Below, one piece after another: positions 1 through 5,000 of a DNA stretch of 7,124 nucleotides (positions within the stretch are counted from its first letter, which is position 1; each line of letters begins with the position of its first letter). Source of the DNA: Chloroflexota bacterium (GTDB lineage Bacteria > Chloroflexota > Ktedonobacteria > Ktedonobacterales > Ktedonobacteraceae). Position numbers and translations under genes: made by a program. The stretch is from positions 1 to 7,124 of the forward strand of contig DAHVFL010000239.1 in the NCBI GenBank assembly GCA_027316975.1. Reading direction: 5' to 3'. Under the pieces are notes generated by a model that worked only from the letters and a program-made list of their open reading frames with translations, was not told the DNA's origin and did not search any database.

Positions 1-516
1 GTGCTGGCGCTTCGCACCATGCCCAAACCTGTCGTGGCGGCGGTGCGCGGTCACGCTGCCGGTATTTCGTGCAACATTGCGCTGGCCTGTGATATGCGCA
101 TTGCGTCGGAAGATGCGCGTTTCGTCGAAGCCTTCGCCAGGATTGCGCTCGTACCCGATGGCGGCGGTGGCTATTTCCTGCCCAAACTGGTCGGCGTGGG
201 CAAGGCTATGGAAATCGCCATGCTGGCCGACGAGGTGAGCGGCGCGGAAGCCGGGCGGCTGGGGCTTGTCAATAAATGCGTGCCGGCAGCAGAATTTGAC
301 GCCGCCGTGACCGCCTTTGCGCAGCGTCTGGCGAACGGCCCAACGCGCACCTATGCCTTGATTAAGCAACAGATGTACGCCTCTGCCGAGTCCGACCTGC
401 GCAGCGCGTTGCAGCTCGAAGGCGAACTGCAAGACATGGCCTTCGAGACGGAAGATCATCGCAACGCCATTACTGCCTTCTTGCAGAAGCGCAAGCCCGA
501 ATACAAAGGCCGCTAA
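1..516 (+). CDS. Enoyl-CoA hydratase/isomerase family protein (PaaG-like), 5' end outside the window
   Basis: This is the C-terminal 171 residues of a crotonase-fold acyl-CoA hydratase/isomerase; the family is usually about 260 residues, so roughly 90 N-terminal residues lie upstream. The GTG at position 1 is probably an internal valine codon. The fragment keeps the second oxyanion-hole region (PKPVVAAVRGHAAG, residues 8-21), then ALACDMRIAS and FARIALVPDGGG (45-56), and ends with the usual FLQKRKPEYKGR tail. The two glutamates of classical hydratases (Glu144 and Glu164 in the rat enzyme) align here with Asn25 and Phe45. Asp53 in LVPD is present, as in PaaG-type isomerases. It is therefore more likely an isomerase or other crotonase than a true hydratase, acting on CoA thioesters in the cytoplasm. 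The exact substrate cannot be read from the sequence. Confidence 0.9.
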   Translation: MLALRTMPKPVVAAVRGHAAGISCNIALACDMRIASEDARFVEAFARIALVPDGGGGYFLPKLVGVGKAMEIAMLADEVSGAEAGRLGLVNKCVPAAEFDAAVTAFAQRLANGPTRTYALIKQQMYASAESDLRSALQLEGELQDMAFETEDHRNAITAFLQKRKPEYKGR

Positions 517-525
517 ACCTTTACC

Positions 526-621
526 GTGCTGCAAGAAGAACACTGGGAATGGATTACCGACCTGCCAGAAAAAGACAAATTCGGGCGCGGCTACGAGGTC
601 GCGGGCTATATACTCAAGTAA
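526..621 (+). pseudogene. Short orphan reading frame resembling the tail of a lost protein
   Basis: After the stop of the crotonase gene (514-516), the same frame stays open to a TAA at 619-621 and encodes about 31 residues from a GTG at 526. The peptide is rich in Trp, Glu and aromatic residues (WEWITDLPEKDKFGRGYEV) and reads like a protein C-terminus rather than random translation. There is no recognisable ribosome binding site before the GTG, and I do not recognise the family. It may be the remnant of a deleted gene or chance. It ends directly against the convergent glycosyltransferase stop at 622, so there is no spacer between the two. Confidence 0.25.
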
Positions 622-1845
622 CTACAGCGCCGCGAGTACCTTCTCTCCCTCGATCACGCTCTCATACGTCTCACGCACCAGCCCGGCCACGCGCTTCCAG
701 CTATACTGAAGCGCGGAGGGACGCGCCGCCTGCCGCATCTTTTCCAGCAATTCGGGCTGCTGCAAGAGAGCATCGAGGCGTTCGGCGAAGAAGCCGGGAC
801 TGCGTGGGACGAGATAGCCTGTCTCACCATTCTTGATGATGGTGGTCAGACCGCCGGAGCGCGTGGCGACGACGGGCGTGCCGCAGGCCAGCGATTCGAC
901 CGCGGCCAGGCCGAAACTTTCGTGATACGAAGGGATGACCGTTATATCCGCCGCGCTATAGAGCATGGGCAGTTCTTGCTGGGGGCGCGCACCCAGGAAA
1001 TGCACGCGTTTGGCGATCCGCAAATCCGCCGCGAGCTGCTGGAGTTGTTGTATTTCCAGGTCATCGGTCTTTTTGCCGCCAACGATGACAACCTGCGCCT
1101 TCTCGCGCATCATATACGCGGCGCGTACCAGCAGATCAGGCCCCTTGAACGGGTCAAGACGGCCCGCGAATAGCAAAACCGGGCTGTTCTGTTTCCAGCC
1201 CAGGTGTTCGCGTGCCCTCTTTCGCTCATACGGCGTGAAGCGGCGCAAATCGACCCCGCAAGGAATGACCTGTACCTGGCCTGACGTGGCTCCGCAGTGA
1301 CGCATGATCTGCGCGCGTTCTTCGTTCGTTGCGGCGATGATGCGATCAACGTGTTGTATAAGGCGGCATTCCATGTCGAGCCGCAAGGGCAGTTCCTGCG
1401 CGCCGGGATTAGCCAGTTGCTTCAAGTGCGCCAGTGTGTGAAACATGGTAATATGCGGGACGTGCCAGCGTTGCGCAAGCTGCATGGCAGCAACACCCGA
1501 CAGCCAGTAATGGCTATGCACTATATCATAGTGCGTGCCGGCGCTGCGACGAAAATCATCAATATGCTGCGCGAAAGCGGGCAGGTAATTGTAGAGTTCA
1601 TCCTTATGGATGGGTTGAGCAGGTCCGGCGTCTACGTGAATGACGCGCACGCGCGGGCTGAGGTGGACGATGTGTGGAGTAGATTCGTTGGCGCGGCGGG
1701 TGAAAATATCGACGTTGATATAAGATTGCCCCAGTTCGCGAGCCAGTTGTTGGATATAGACGTTCATGCCGCCAGCATCTCTTGTGCGCCCCGGCATATC
1801 CAGCGGGGACGTATGGACGCTGAGCATGGCGATAGAATAACTCAT
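622..1845 (-). CDS. Glycosyltransferase family 4 (GT-B fold, MshA/sucrose-phosphate-synthase-like)
   Basis: A complete 407-residue retaining glycosyltransferase of the GT-B fold. The N-terminal acceptor domain carries AGGMNVYI (24-31), the glycine-rich entry motif of MshA and sucrose synthase-type enzymes, and HSHYW (110-114). The C-terminal nucleotide-sugar domain carries GRLDPFKG (228-235), with the conserved Arg and Lys that contact the donor phosphates, and ESFGLAAVE (309-317), the E-x7-E motif. No signal peptide or membrane segment is seen, so it is probably cytoplasmic or peripheral. MshA makes GlcNAc-inositol phosphate in mycothiol synthesis, but many relatives build glycolipids or exopolysaccharide, and no other mycothiol genes are visible. 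The ATG at 1845 is preceded by AGAGAG a few bases upstream and AAAGGGAG further upstream. A 20-codon small ORF ends 33 nt upstream on the same strand. Family is certain; substrate is unknown. Confidence 0.93.
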   Translation of the reverse strand: MSYSIAMLSVHTSPLDMPGRTRDAGGMNVYIQQLARELGQSYINVDIFTRRANESTPHIVHLSPRVRVIHVDAGPAQPIHKDELYNYLPAFAQHIDDFRRSAGTHYDIVHSHYWLSGVAAMQLAQRWHVPHITMFHTLAHLKQLANPGAQELPLRLDMECRLIQHVDRIIAATNEERAQIMRHCGATSGQVQVIPCGVDLRRFTPYERKRAREHLGWKQNSPVLLFAGRLDPFKGPDLLVRAAYMMREKAQVVIVGGKKTDDLEIQQLQQLAADLRIAKRVHFLGARPQQELPMLYSAADITVIPSYHESFGLAAVESLACGTPVVATRSGGLTTIIKNGETGYLVPRSPGFFAERLDALLQQPELLEKMRQAARPSALQYSWKRVAGLVRETYESVIEGEKVLAAL

Positions 1846-1878
1846 ACTCTCTGGTATGCTCCCTTTCTTCTGTTGTAA

Positions 1879-1941
1879 TTAGCGTTCATTGCAGATGCGC
1901 GGCCAACGCCCTTCGCTGACGTGTTTGATGTGTCGAAACAT
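1879..1941 (-). CDS. Candidate 20-residue small ORF or leader peptide upstream of the glycosyltransferase
   Basis: ATG at 1941 to TAA at 1879 encodes a basic 20-residue peptide (begins MFRHIKHVSEG, ends RWPRICNER), with one Trp and one Cys. What makes it credible is a near-perfect Shine-Dalgarno AAAGGAG (1948-1954) six bases before the ATG. This is stronger than the site before the glycosyltransferase itself. It stops 33 nt before that gene's ATG on the same strand, so the two are likely co-transcribed. It could be a translated leader that couples or attenuates glycosyltransferase expression, or a free small protein. I do not recognise the peptide, and it has no hydrophobic segment. A truncated older gene is also possible. 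Confidence 0.4.
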   Translation of the reverse strand: MFRHIKHVSEGRWPRICNER

Positions 1942-1947
1942 GGCACT

Positions 1948-1954
1948 CTCCTTT
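1948..1954 (-). promoter_or_regulatory. Strong Shine-Dalgarno for the 20-codon small ORF
   Basis: AAAGGAG on the minus strand with 6-nt spacing to the ATG at 1941. It is the main reason to consider the small ORF real. Confidence 0.5.
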
Positions 1955-2008
1955 CTCGATATCCGTACTACCTGATTGAACAAGTTGAATGGTCATTTTA
2001 TTCTGTTG

Positions 2009-2174
2009 AGCCAGGGCGGGGACAAGCTCCATAAGCGCGAACTTACACCCTGCTGTCATCCTGAGCGCAGCGAAGGATCTCTCGCCGGGCAGGCTCATTG
2101 GGCAGGGCGCAGATCCTTCGCTGCGCTCAGGATGACAGCAGGGTACGGGCGGCGGCTCTGCCCCCGCCCTGGCT
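2009..2174. repeat. Composite nested inverted repeat, copy 1 (MITE/REP-like)
   Basis: Outer arms AGCCAGGGCGGGG (2009-2021) and its exact reverse complement (2162-2174) enclose a longer inner palindrome at 2047-2144. The right flank continues as GGCGGCGGCTCTGCCCC. The same outer core, inner core and right flank recur in the same order at 4023-4284, so this is a dispersed repeat and not a chance hairpin. It encodes no transposase and fills the gap between the ATPase 3' end and the small ORF/glycosyltransferase 5' region. It may be a non-autonomous mobile element or a transcription-ending structure. Confidence 0.75.
2047..2144. repeat. Perfect 34-bp inverted repeat with 30-nt loop
   Basis: Arm 2047-2080 contains TGTCATCCTGAGCGCAGCGA and runs into AGGATCT. 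Its exact reverse complement is at 2111-2144. The 30-nt loop is GC-rich and unrelated to the arms. The same arm core occurs again at 4143-4169 and 4186-4212 with a different, shorter loop, which shows that arms are conserved and loops are not. Confidence 0.9.
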
Positions 2175-2204
2175 TGGTCGCGATGGTTATATGGTATAAG
2201 CATT

Positions 2205-3053
2205 TCATGGTCCCGTCTTTTTCTCACGCCGCCGCAACTGCCGGATTGCATTATACATCTGGCGCATATCGACACCTGACCCCTGCGCGAGTTCTTCCAT
2301 GCAGTCGATACGCAGCTTGAGGGCTTTGTCAAAAGCATCTGGCGTCATACAGGCCCAGGCGGCCAGGTCGTCCAGGATAGGTTGATCGGCGTGTTCAAAG
2401 GTATCGTCGAATTCGTTCCACAGCGAAAGCGGCAGGGGCACGACGCTATCGGGTTGTCTGGGGTCGGGATGCGCCTGCAAAAAGTGCGTGGTGAGCCAGC
2501 GGCGGCGCAACGGGTAGACGTGACCGGCCAGTCCGATATTGACGACAAGGCCCAGGCGGCGCACATCATCGACGGTCAGGCGCAGGTCATGTTGATACAT
2601 ATACAACACGTCGTCGATGGTATCAGCATGAACGCTGGTGGCGATATGGTAGCCGTCGGCGGTCAGATTGAGGTAGCGACGCGCCACGCGCCCCCACATG
2701 TAAATGGGCAGGTGATCGCTTACCTCGTTGCAGAGCGCATAGGTATGCTCCGGTTCGATACCGGGCAGTTGCGTAAAAGCAAAGTCCTCGTACATGCCGG
2801 ACATATAGGCCAGCGCCGAATCGTCTGGCACGAATTGCAGCAGCGCGTTCAGCGTGGTGGTCTTGCCCACGCCCGGCTGTGGGTCGGTTGGGCCGGCCAC
2901 CGTCAGCGACGCCCCATGTTCCATGAGCAGCCAGATCAGCGCGACCGTCTGCGCATCGACGCATCCCATGGCCGTGATCTGCGCCAGAGATAACGGGCGT
3001 CTCGAATCGTAATGCCACCATAAACGTTCTCGTGGGTCTCGTGGATCAAACAT
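2205..3053 (-). CDS. Orphan VirB11/CpaF/GspE-like secretion-type P-loop ATPase
   Basis: A 282-residue protein resembling the ATPase core of the type II/IV secretion (VirB11/CpaF/GspE) superfamily. Residues 50-72 (LTVAGPTDPQPGVGKTTTLN onward) correspond to the family's 'GPTGSGKTTLLNAL', with about four extra residues (DPQP) inside the P-loop; the catalytic Lys would be 64. Residues 109-149 (NEVSDH, then ATSVHADTIDDV) match the 'GEVR ... TTIHANS' Walker B/His-box region. The N-terminal domain is very short and the C-terminal 100 residues are not recognised. No pilin, membrane platform or secretin gene is nearby, so the role is unknown. A GTG at 3071 gives six extra residues, but GGAAGGG sits 9 nt before the ATG at 3053, which I therefore prefer. 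It follows the phosphatase gene by 35 nt on the same strand, suggesting an operon. Confidence 0.75.
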   Translation of the reverse strand: MFDPRDPRERLWWHYDSRRPLSLAQITAMGCVDAQTVALIWLLMEHGASLTVAGPTDPQPGVGKTTTLNALLQFVPDDSALAYMSGMYEDFAFTQLPGIEPEHTYALCNEVSDHLPIYMWGRVARRYLNLTADGYHIATSVHADTIDDVLYMYQHDLRLTVDDVRRLGLVVNIGLAGHVYPLRRRWLTTHFLQAHPDPRQPDSVVPLPLSLWNEFDDTFEHADQPILDDLAAWACMTPDAFDKALKLRIDCMEELAQGSGVDMRQMYNAIRQLRRREKKTGP

Positions 3054-3062
3054 ATAAGCGTT

Positions 3063-3069
3063 CCCTTCC
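3063..3069 (-). promoter_or_regulatory. Ribosome binding site deciding the ATPase start
   Basis: GGAAGGG on the minus strand lies 9 nt before the ATG at 3053. It overlaps the alternative GTG at 3071-3069, which argues against that earlier start. Confidence 0.5.
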
Positions 3070-3088
3070 ACACGCGGATTGAACTATG

Positions 3089-3784
3089 CTACTGCTCCTG
3101 GGATAATTTCTCTACGCCTGTTGTAATATCTTCGGCAGGTAACGATTGAGATTGGGATGTGGGCGGTTTCAGCCAGCCCGGTTTGGGACTCCAGCCGATA
3201 GCCACGACCAGTGGCCGCTTCTCATTTTCTACTTCCACAATGCTGACCGAGGCATTGTCTATCATGAGTTTCCCGGCCTGCCCCGCCGCCAGTCCCGTAT
3301 AATGCGCAACCAGCAATTTGATGATATCGGCATGTACTACAAAGGCTGGAAACGCGCCGCTGCTCTCCTGCGCGCGCCAGCGTTCGACGGCAGTCACAGC
3401 GCGAGCTTGAACCTGGGGAAACGTTTCAACATCAGGGGGCGCGACGGTTGGATCTTTCACAAAGGCTTTCCACGTTTCGTCGTGCTTGTTCAGTTCGTCA
3501 TGGTCTTGTCCGGCCCAGTGTCCCACGTCGATATCCATCAAATCTGCTTCAAACTGGATAGCAACCTGGCGCGGCTGCGCGATAATCTCGGCTGTCTCGC
3601 GCGCCCGTTCAAGCGGACTGCTAATCACGGCGCTGATCGGCAGAACGGCCAGCGAGTCGGCCAGTCGCTCCGTTTGTTGTTTGCCTGCTTCGGTCAGGTG
3701 AATGCCCGGCAGTTGGCCGGGGAGACGATGTTCAACATTCCAGGTTGTTTGCCCGTGCCGGATAAAGAGCAGGGTTTGTTTCAT
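3089..3784 (-). CDS. Histidine phosphatase (phosphoglycerate mutase-like) superfamily protein
   Basis: A 231-residue phosphohydrolase. LLFIRHGQTTWN (5-16) is the signature, with His10 as the residue phosphorylated in the family. SSPLERARETAE (55-66) supplies the conserved phosphate-binding Arg region, and VVHADIIK (149-156) supplies the second catalytic His (His151). The usual proton-donor position ('REIDFG') reads MDIDVG here, so an Asp would stand in for Glu. The tail beyond about residue 205 is Pro/Ser/Gln-rich and probably flexible. The same frame stays open to an ATG at 3943, adding 53 residues with a short hydrophobic stretch (LLFVLWIYLSAGW). I prefer the ATG at 3784 because the domain then starts at residue 5, GAGGAAAG lies about 13 nt upstream, and the extension uses rare-looking codons. 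It may dephosphorylate a sugar phosphate or nucleotide; the substrate cannot be inferred. The secretion-type ATPase follows 35 nt downstream. Confidence 0.85.
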   Translation of the reverse strand: MKQTLLFIRHGQTTWNVEHRLPGQLPGIHLTEAGKQQTERLADSLAVLPISAVISSPLERARETAEIIAQPRQVAIQFEADLMDIDVGHWAGQDHDELNKHDETWKAFVKDPTVAPPDVETFPQVQARAVTAVERWRAQESSGAFPAFVVHADIIKLLVAHYTGLAAGQAGKLMIDNASVSIVEVENEKRPLVVAIGWSPKPGWLKPPTSQSQSLPAEDITTGVEKLSQEQ

Positions 3785-3957
3785 ACCAGTTGCAGTACTT
3801 TCCTCTATCACAAATCGTGGAGACCGGAGCCGCCGCCGCCAGCCATAATGATGCCAACCCGCGCTCAGGTAAATCCACAATACGAACAGTAAACCACGCA
3901 TACCTCCGGTTAGTCTTTTCAAAACGCTTCTCATACGCGCCATCTTCTATTCAGGTA

Positions 3958-3986
3958 TCGATACGTCGATGTACGCACCAGGACAA
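3958..3986 (-). promoter_or_regulatory. Candidate sigma70-type promoter for the phosphatase-ATPase pair
   Basis: On the minus strand TTGTCC (3981-3986) is followed after 17 nt by TATCGA (3958-3963). The -10 overlaps a perfect 10-bp palindrome GTATCGATAC (3955-3964), which could be an operator. A start of transcription near 3950 would give a leader of about 165 nt before the preferred ATG at 3784, or only about 7 nt before the alternative ATG at 3943. Confidence 0.35.
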
Positions 3987-4033
3987 CTCGACCAACCGGT
4001 GTGCTAATAATTGTATCAGTTGACCAGGGCGGG

Positions 4034-4102
4034 GGCAAGCCCCGCCCCTACCCTGTTACATAGTGGGGCACGAAGCCGGACAGGGTAGGGGCGGGGTTTG
4101 CC
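4034..4102. repeat. GC-rich 23-bp inverted repeat
   Basis: Arm 4034-4056 (GGCAAGCCCCGCCCCTACCC then TGT) pairs with 4080-4102 with one mismatch across a 23-nt loop. The left arm can alternatively fold back on the preceding GGCGGGG. The core GGGGCGGGG resembles the arms of the repeat at 6867-6926. Confidence 0.85.
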
Positions 4103-4142
4103 TTCACTGGTAGGTGTTTTACAACAGGCAGTCGCCAGAGGC

Positions 4143-4212
4143 TGTCATCCTGAGCGCAGCGAAGGATCTACGCGCTGCCGACGAGAGATCCTTCGCTGCG
4201 CTCAGGATGACA
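4143..4212. repeat. Perfect 27-bp inverted repeat, second copy of the TCATCCTGAGCGCAGCGAAG arm
   Basis: Arms 4143-4169 and 4186-4212 are exact reverse complements around a 16-nt loop. The 27-bp arm is identical to the corresponding part of the arm at 2047-2080. Confidence 0.9.
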
Positions 4213-4287
4213 CCTCCCGGCTGGTCGGTTCTTTTCTGAAAAACCTACGAGTGAAAGGCGGCGGCTCTGCCCCCGCCCTGGTTTCTC

Positions 4288-4674
4288 CTACATCGCAGAT
4301 GATATCCAGACCACTAAGCCCAGCGCCAGCAGCCCTAGCACGATGAGAAAAGCGCACCCCAGCAAGAATTCGCCGTTTCCAACTTCCCGCGGCCTTCTGC
4401 TGGTCGGTATAAATCCTCTCACCGGTATGCCTGTGACGCTCAGATTGGCCGGATAAGGGCTGCGCATCCATTTTTGGGATTGGATGACAACGGGCGGGGT
4501 GACAGGCGGGGTGACAGGCGGGGTGACAGGAACCGGCACCTGTTCGGTGTAGCGGGCTGGCGAAGGCGGCACGATAAACTGCGTTTGCCTTCTGGCCGGC
4601 ACTTTCAAAGGGGGAACCTGCGGGAGACGCAGTATAGCGGGTAATTCAAATCCTGGCTGTCTATCCAGTGGCAT
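4288..4674 (-). CDS. Proline-rich protein with C-terminal transmembrane anchor, unknown function
   Basis: A 128-residue protein with no recognised domain. Residues 1-75 are Pro/Val/Gln-rich and probably disordered, including a VTPP tandem repeat around residues 50-61. A basic stretch (TSRRPREV, 91-98) precedes one strong hydrophobic segment (FLLGCAFLIVLGLLALGLVVWI, about 103-124) that reaches almost to the C-terminus (ISSAM). This is a tail-anchored layout, with the disordered part most likely cytoplasmic given the basic residues before the segment. The ATG at 4674 is well supported by AGGAGG (4683-4688) with 8-nt spacing and by a TATAAT upstream. It is transcribed divergently from the HicB/DinB gene. 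Such proteins are often lineage-specific; I cannot name a function. Confidence 0.7.
   Translation of the reverse strand: MPLDRQPGFELPAILRLPQVPPLKVPARRQTQFIVPPSPARYTEQVPVPVTPPVTPPVTPPVVIQSQKWMRSPYPANLSVTGIPVRGFIPTSRRPREVGNGEFLLGCAFLIVLGLLALGLVVWISSAM
4493..4528. repeat. Three tandem 12-bp repeats within the proline-rich gene
   Basis: GGCGGGGTGACA repeats exactly three times at 4493-4504, 4505-4516 and 4517-4528. It is in frame, so copy-number change would add or remove VTPP units without breaking the gene. Confidence 0.9.
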
Positions 4675-4682
4675 AGTATGAT

Positions 4683-4688
4683 CCTCCT
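4683..4688 (-). promoter_or_regulatory. Consensus Shine-Dalgarno for the proline-rich membrane protein
   Basis: AGGAGG on the minus strand with 8 nt to the ATG at 4674. It is one of the best ribosome binding sites in the window and supports this otherwise unrecognised gene. Confidence 0.6.
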
Positions 4689-4740
4689 CACACCACTCGC
4701 TTCACACATCACTACAAATCCATTCCATACCTTAATATCC

Positions 4741-4771
4741 ATTATACTGAACCCAACAATCTGCTTCGCAA
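4741..4771 (-). promoter_or_regulatory. Candidate promoter for the proline-rich gene
   Basis: On the minus strand a perfect TATAAT (4741-4746) lies about 67 nt before the ATG. The best -35 match is TTGCGA (4766-4771) at a wide 19-nt spacing. The surrounding 4691-4860 stretch is distinctly AT-rich compared with its neighbours, as expected for a divergent promoter region. Confidence 0.4.
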
Positions 4772-4792
4772 TATAGGAATTTATGCTCTATT

Positions 4793-4835
4793 TTGGTGAT
4801 ATACCGCCTACCCACTATCTTGTATAAGGTATGAT
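4793..4835 (+). promoter_or_regulatory. Weak candidate promoter for the HicB/DinB gene
   Basis: TTGGTG (4793-4798) is followed after 17 nt by TATCTT (4816-4821); TATGAT (4830-4835) is an alternative -10 without a good -35. Either would place the hairpin at 4862-4970 inside the 5' leader. Confidence 0.25.
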
Positions 4836-4861
4836 AACAGAGTAACTATTCAAAACTCGAT

Positions 4862-4970
4862 GCTGCCTGCGGCGGCTTGCCCTGTTATGCGGGATAATGT
4901 GCTGCAGGCAGCCTGCGGCTGCTCGCAGCACATTATCCCGCATAACAAAATTTGCGAAGCGCCGCAGGCG
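4862..4970. repeat. Nested inverted repeat in the leader of the HicB/DinB gene
   Basis: A perfect 23-bp inverted repeat (4883-4905 with 4925-4947, core TTATGCGGGATAATGTGCTG) has a 19-nt loop that itself contains a 6-bp hairpin (GCAGCC-TGC-GGCTGC). It is flanked by a 10-bp outer pair (GCCTGCGGCG 4865-4874 with 4960-4969). The right outer arm can alternatively form its own hairpin AGCGCC-GCA-GGCGCT (4958-4972) just before the ribosome binding site. The sequence is unrelated to the other repeats in the window. Confidence 0.85.
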
Positions 4971-5000
4971 CTGAGCAGTCAAGAAGAGAGGAAGCGAGAA

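Larger units (their letters stand above)
4023..4284. repeat. Composite nested inverted repeat, copy 2
   Basis: The outer arm CCAGGGCGGGGGCAAGC (4024-4040) and its near-complement GGCTCTGCCCCCGCCCTGG (4263-4281) enclose two inner inverted repeats, at 4034-4102 and 4143-4212. The right flank GGCGGCGGCTCTGCCCC is identical to that of the copy at 2009-2174. This copy has an extra GC-rich hairpin inserted on its left side. It ends a few bases from the stop codon of the proline-rich gene (4288), so it may also serve as that gene's 3' end structure. No coding function is visible in the 340-nt gap it occupies. Confidence 0.75.

Noticed and set aside
1297..1878. Plus-strand open frame of 193 codons opposite the glycosyltransferase
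   Set aside because: It is antisense to conserved GT4 motifs, with no family resemblance of its own.
2009..2174. Insertion sequence with its own transposase
   Set aside because: The element is about 165 bp with no room for a transposase ORF, and no clear target-site duplication could be seen.
1886..2338. Minus-strand open frame of 150 codons running through the first composite repeat
   Set aside because: It overlaps the 3' end of the ATPase in another frame and most of it is translated inverted repeat.
2382..2993. Plus-strand open frame of 203 codons opposite the ATPase
   Set aside because: It is antisense to the P-loop gene, and its composition reads as a reverse-strand shadow of GC-biased codons.
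3146..3892. Plus-strand open frame of 248 codons opposite the histidine phosphatase
   Set aside because: It is antisense to a gene with clear RHG motifs and has no recognisable protein features.
4098..4471. Open frames on both strands across the second composite repeat
   Set aside because: They consist of repeat sequence plus the wrong frame of the proline-rich gene; the palindrome opens frames on both strands by symmetry.
4493..4528. CRISPR-like tandem repeats
   Set aside because: The units are 12 bp, contiguous, without spacers, and in frame within a coding region.
4860..5000. Upstream ATG giving a 281-residue HicB/DinB protein
   Set aside because: The extra 47 residues come from the hairpin, and a ribosome binding site precedes the ATG at 5001 where the domain starts.
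4691..5000. A hicA toxin gene next to the HicB-like gene
   Set aside because: I found no ORF of suitable size or motif on either strand upstream; downstream is the hairpin and then dus.
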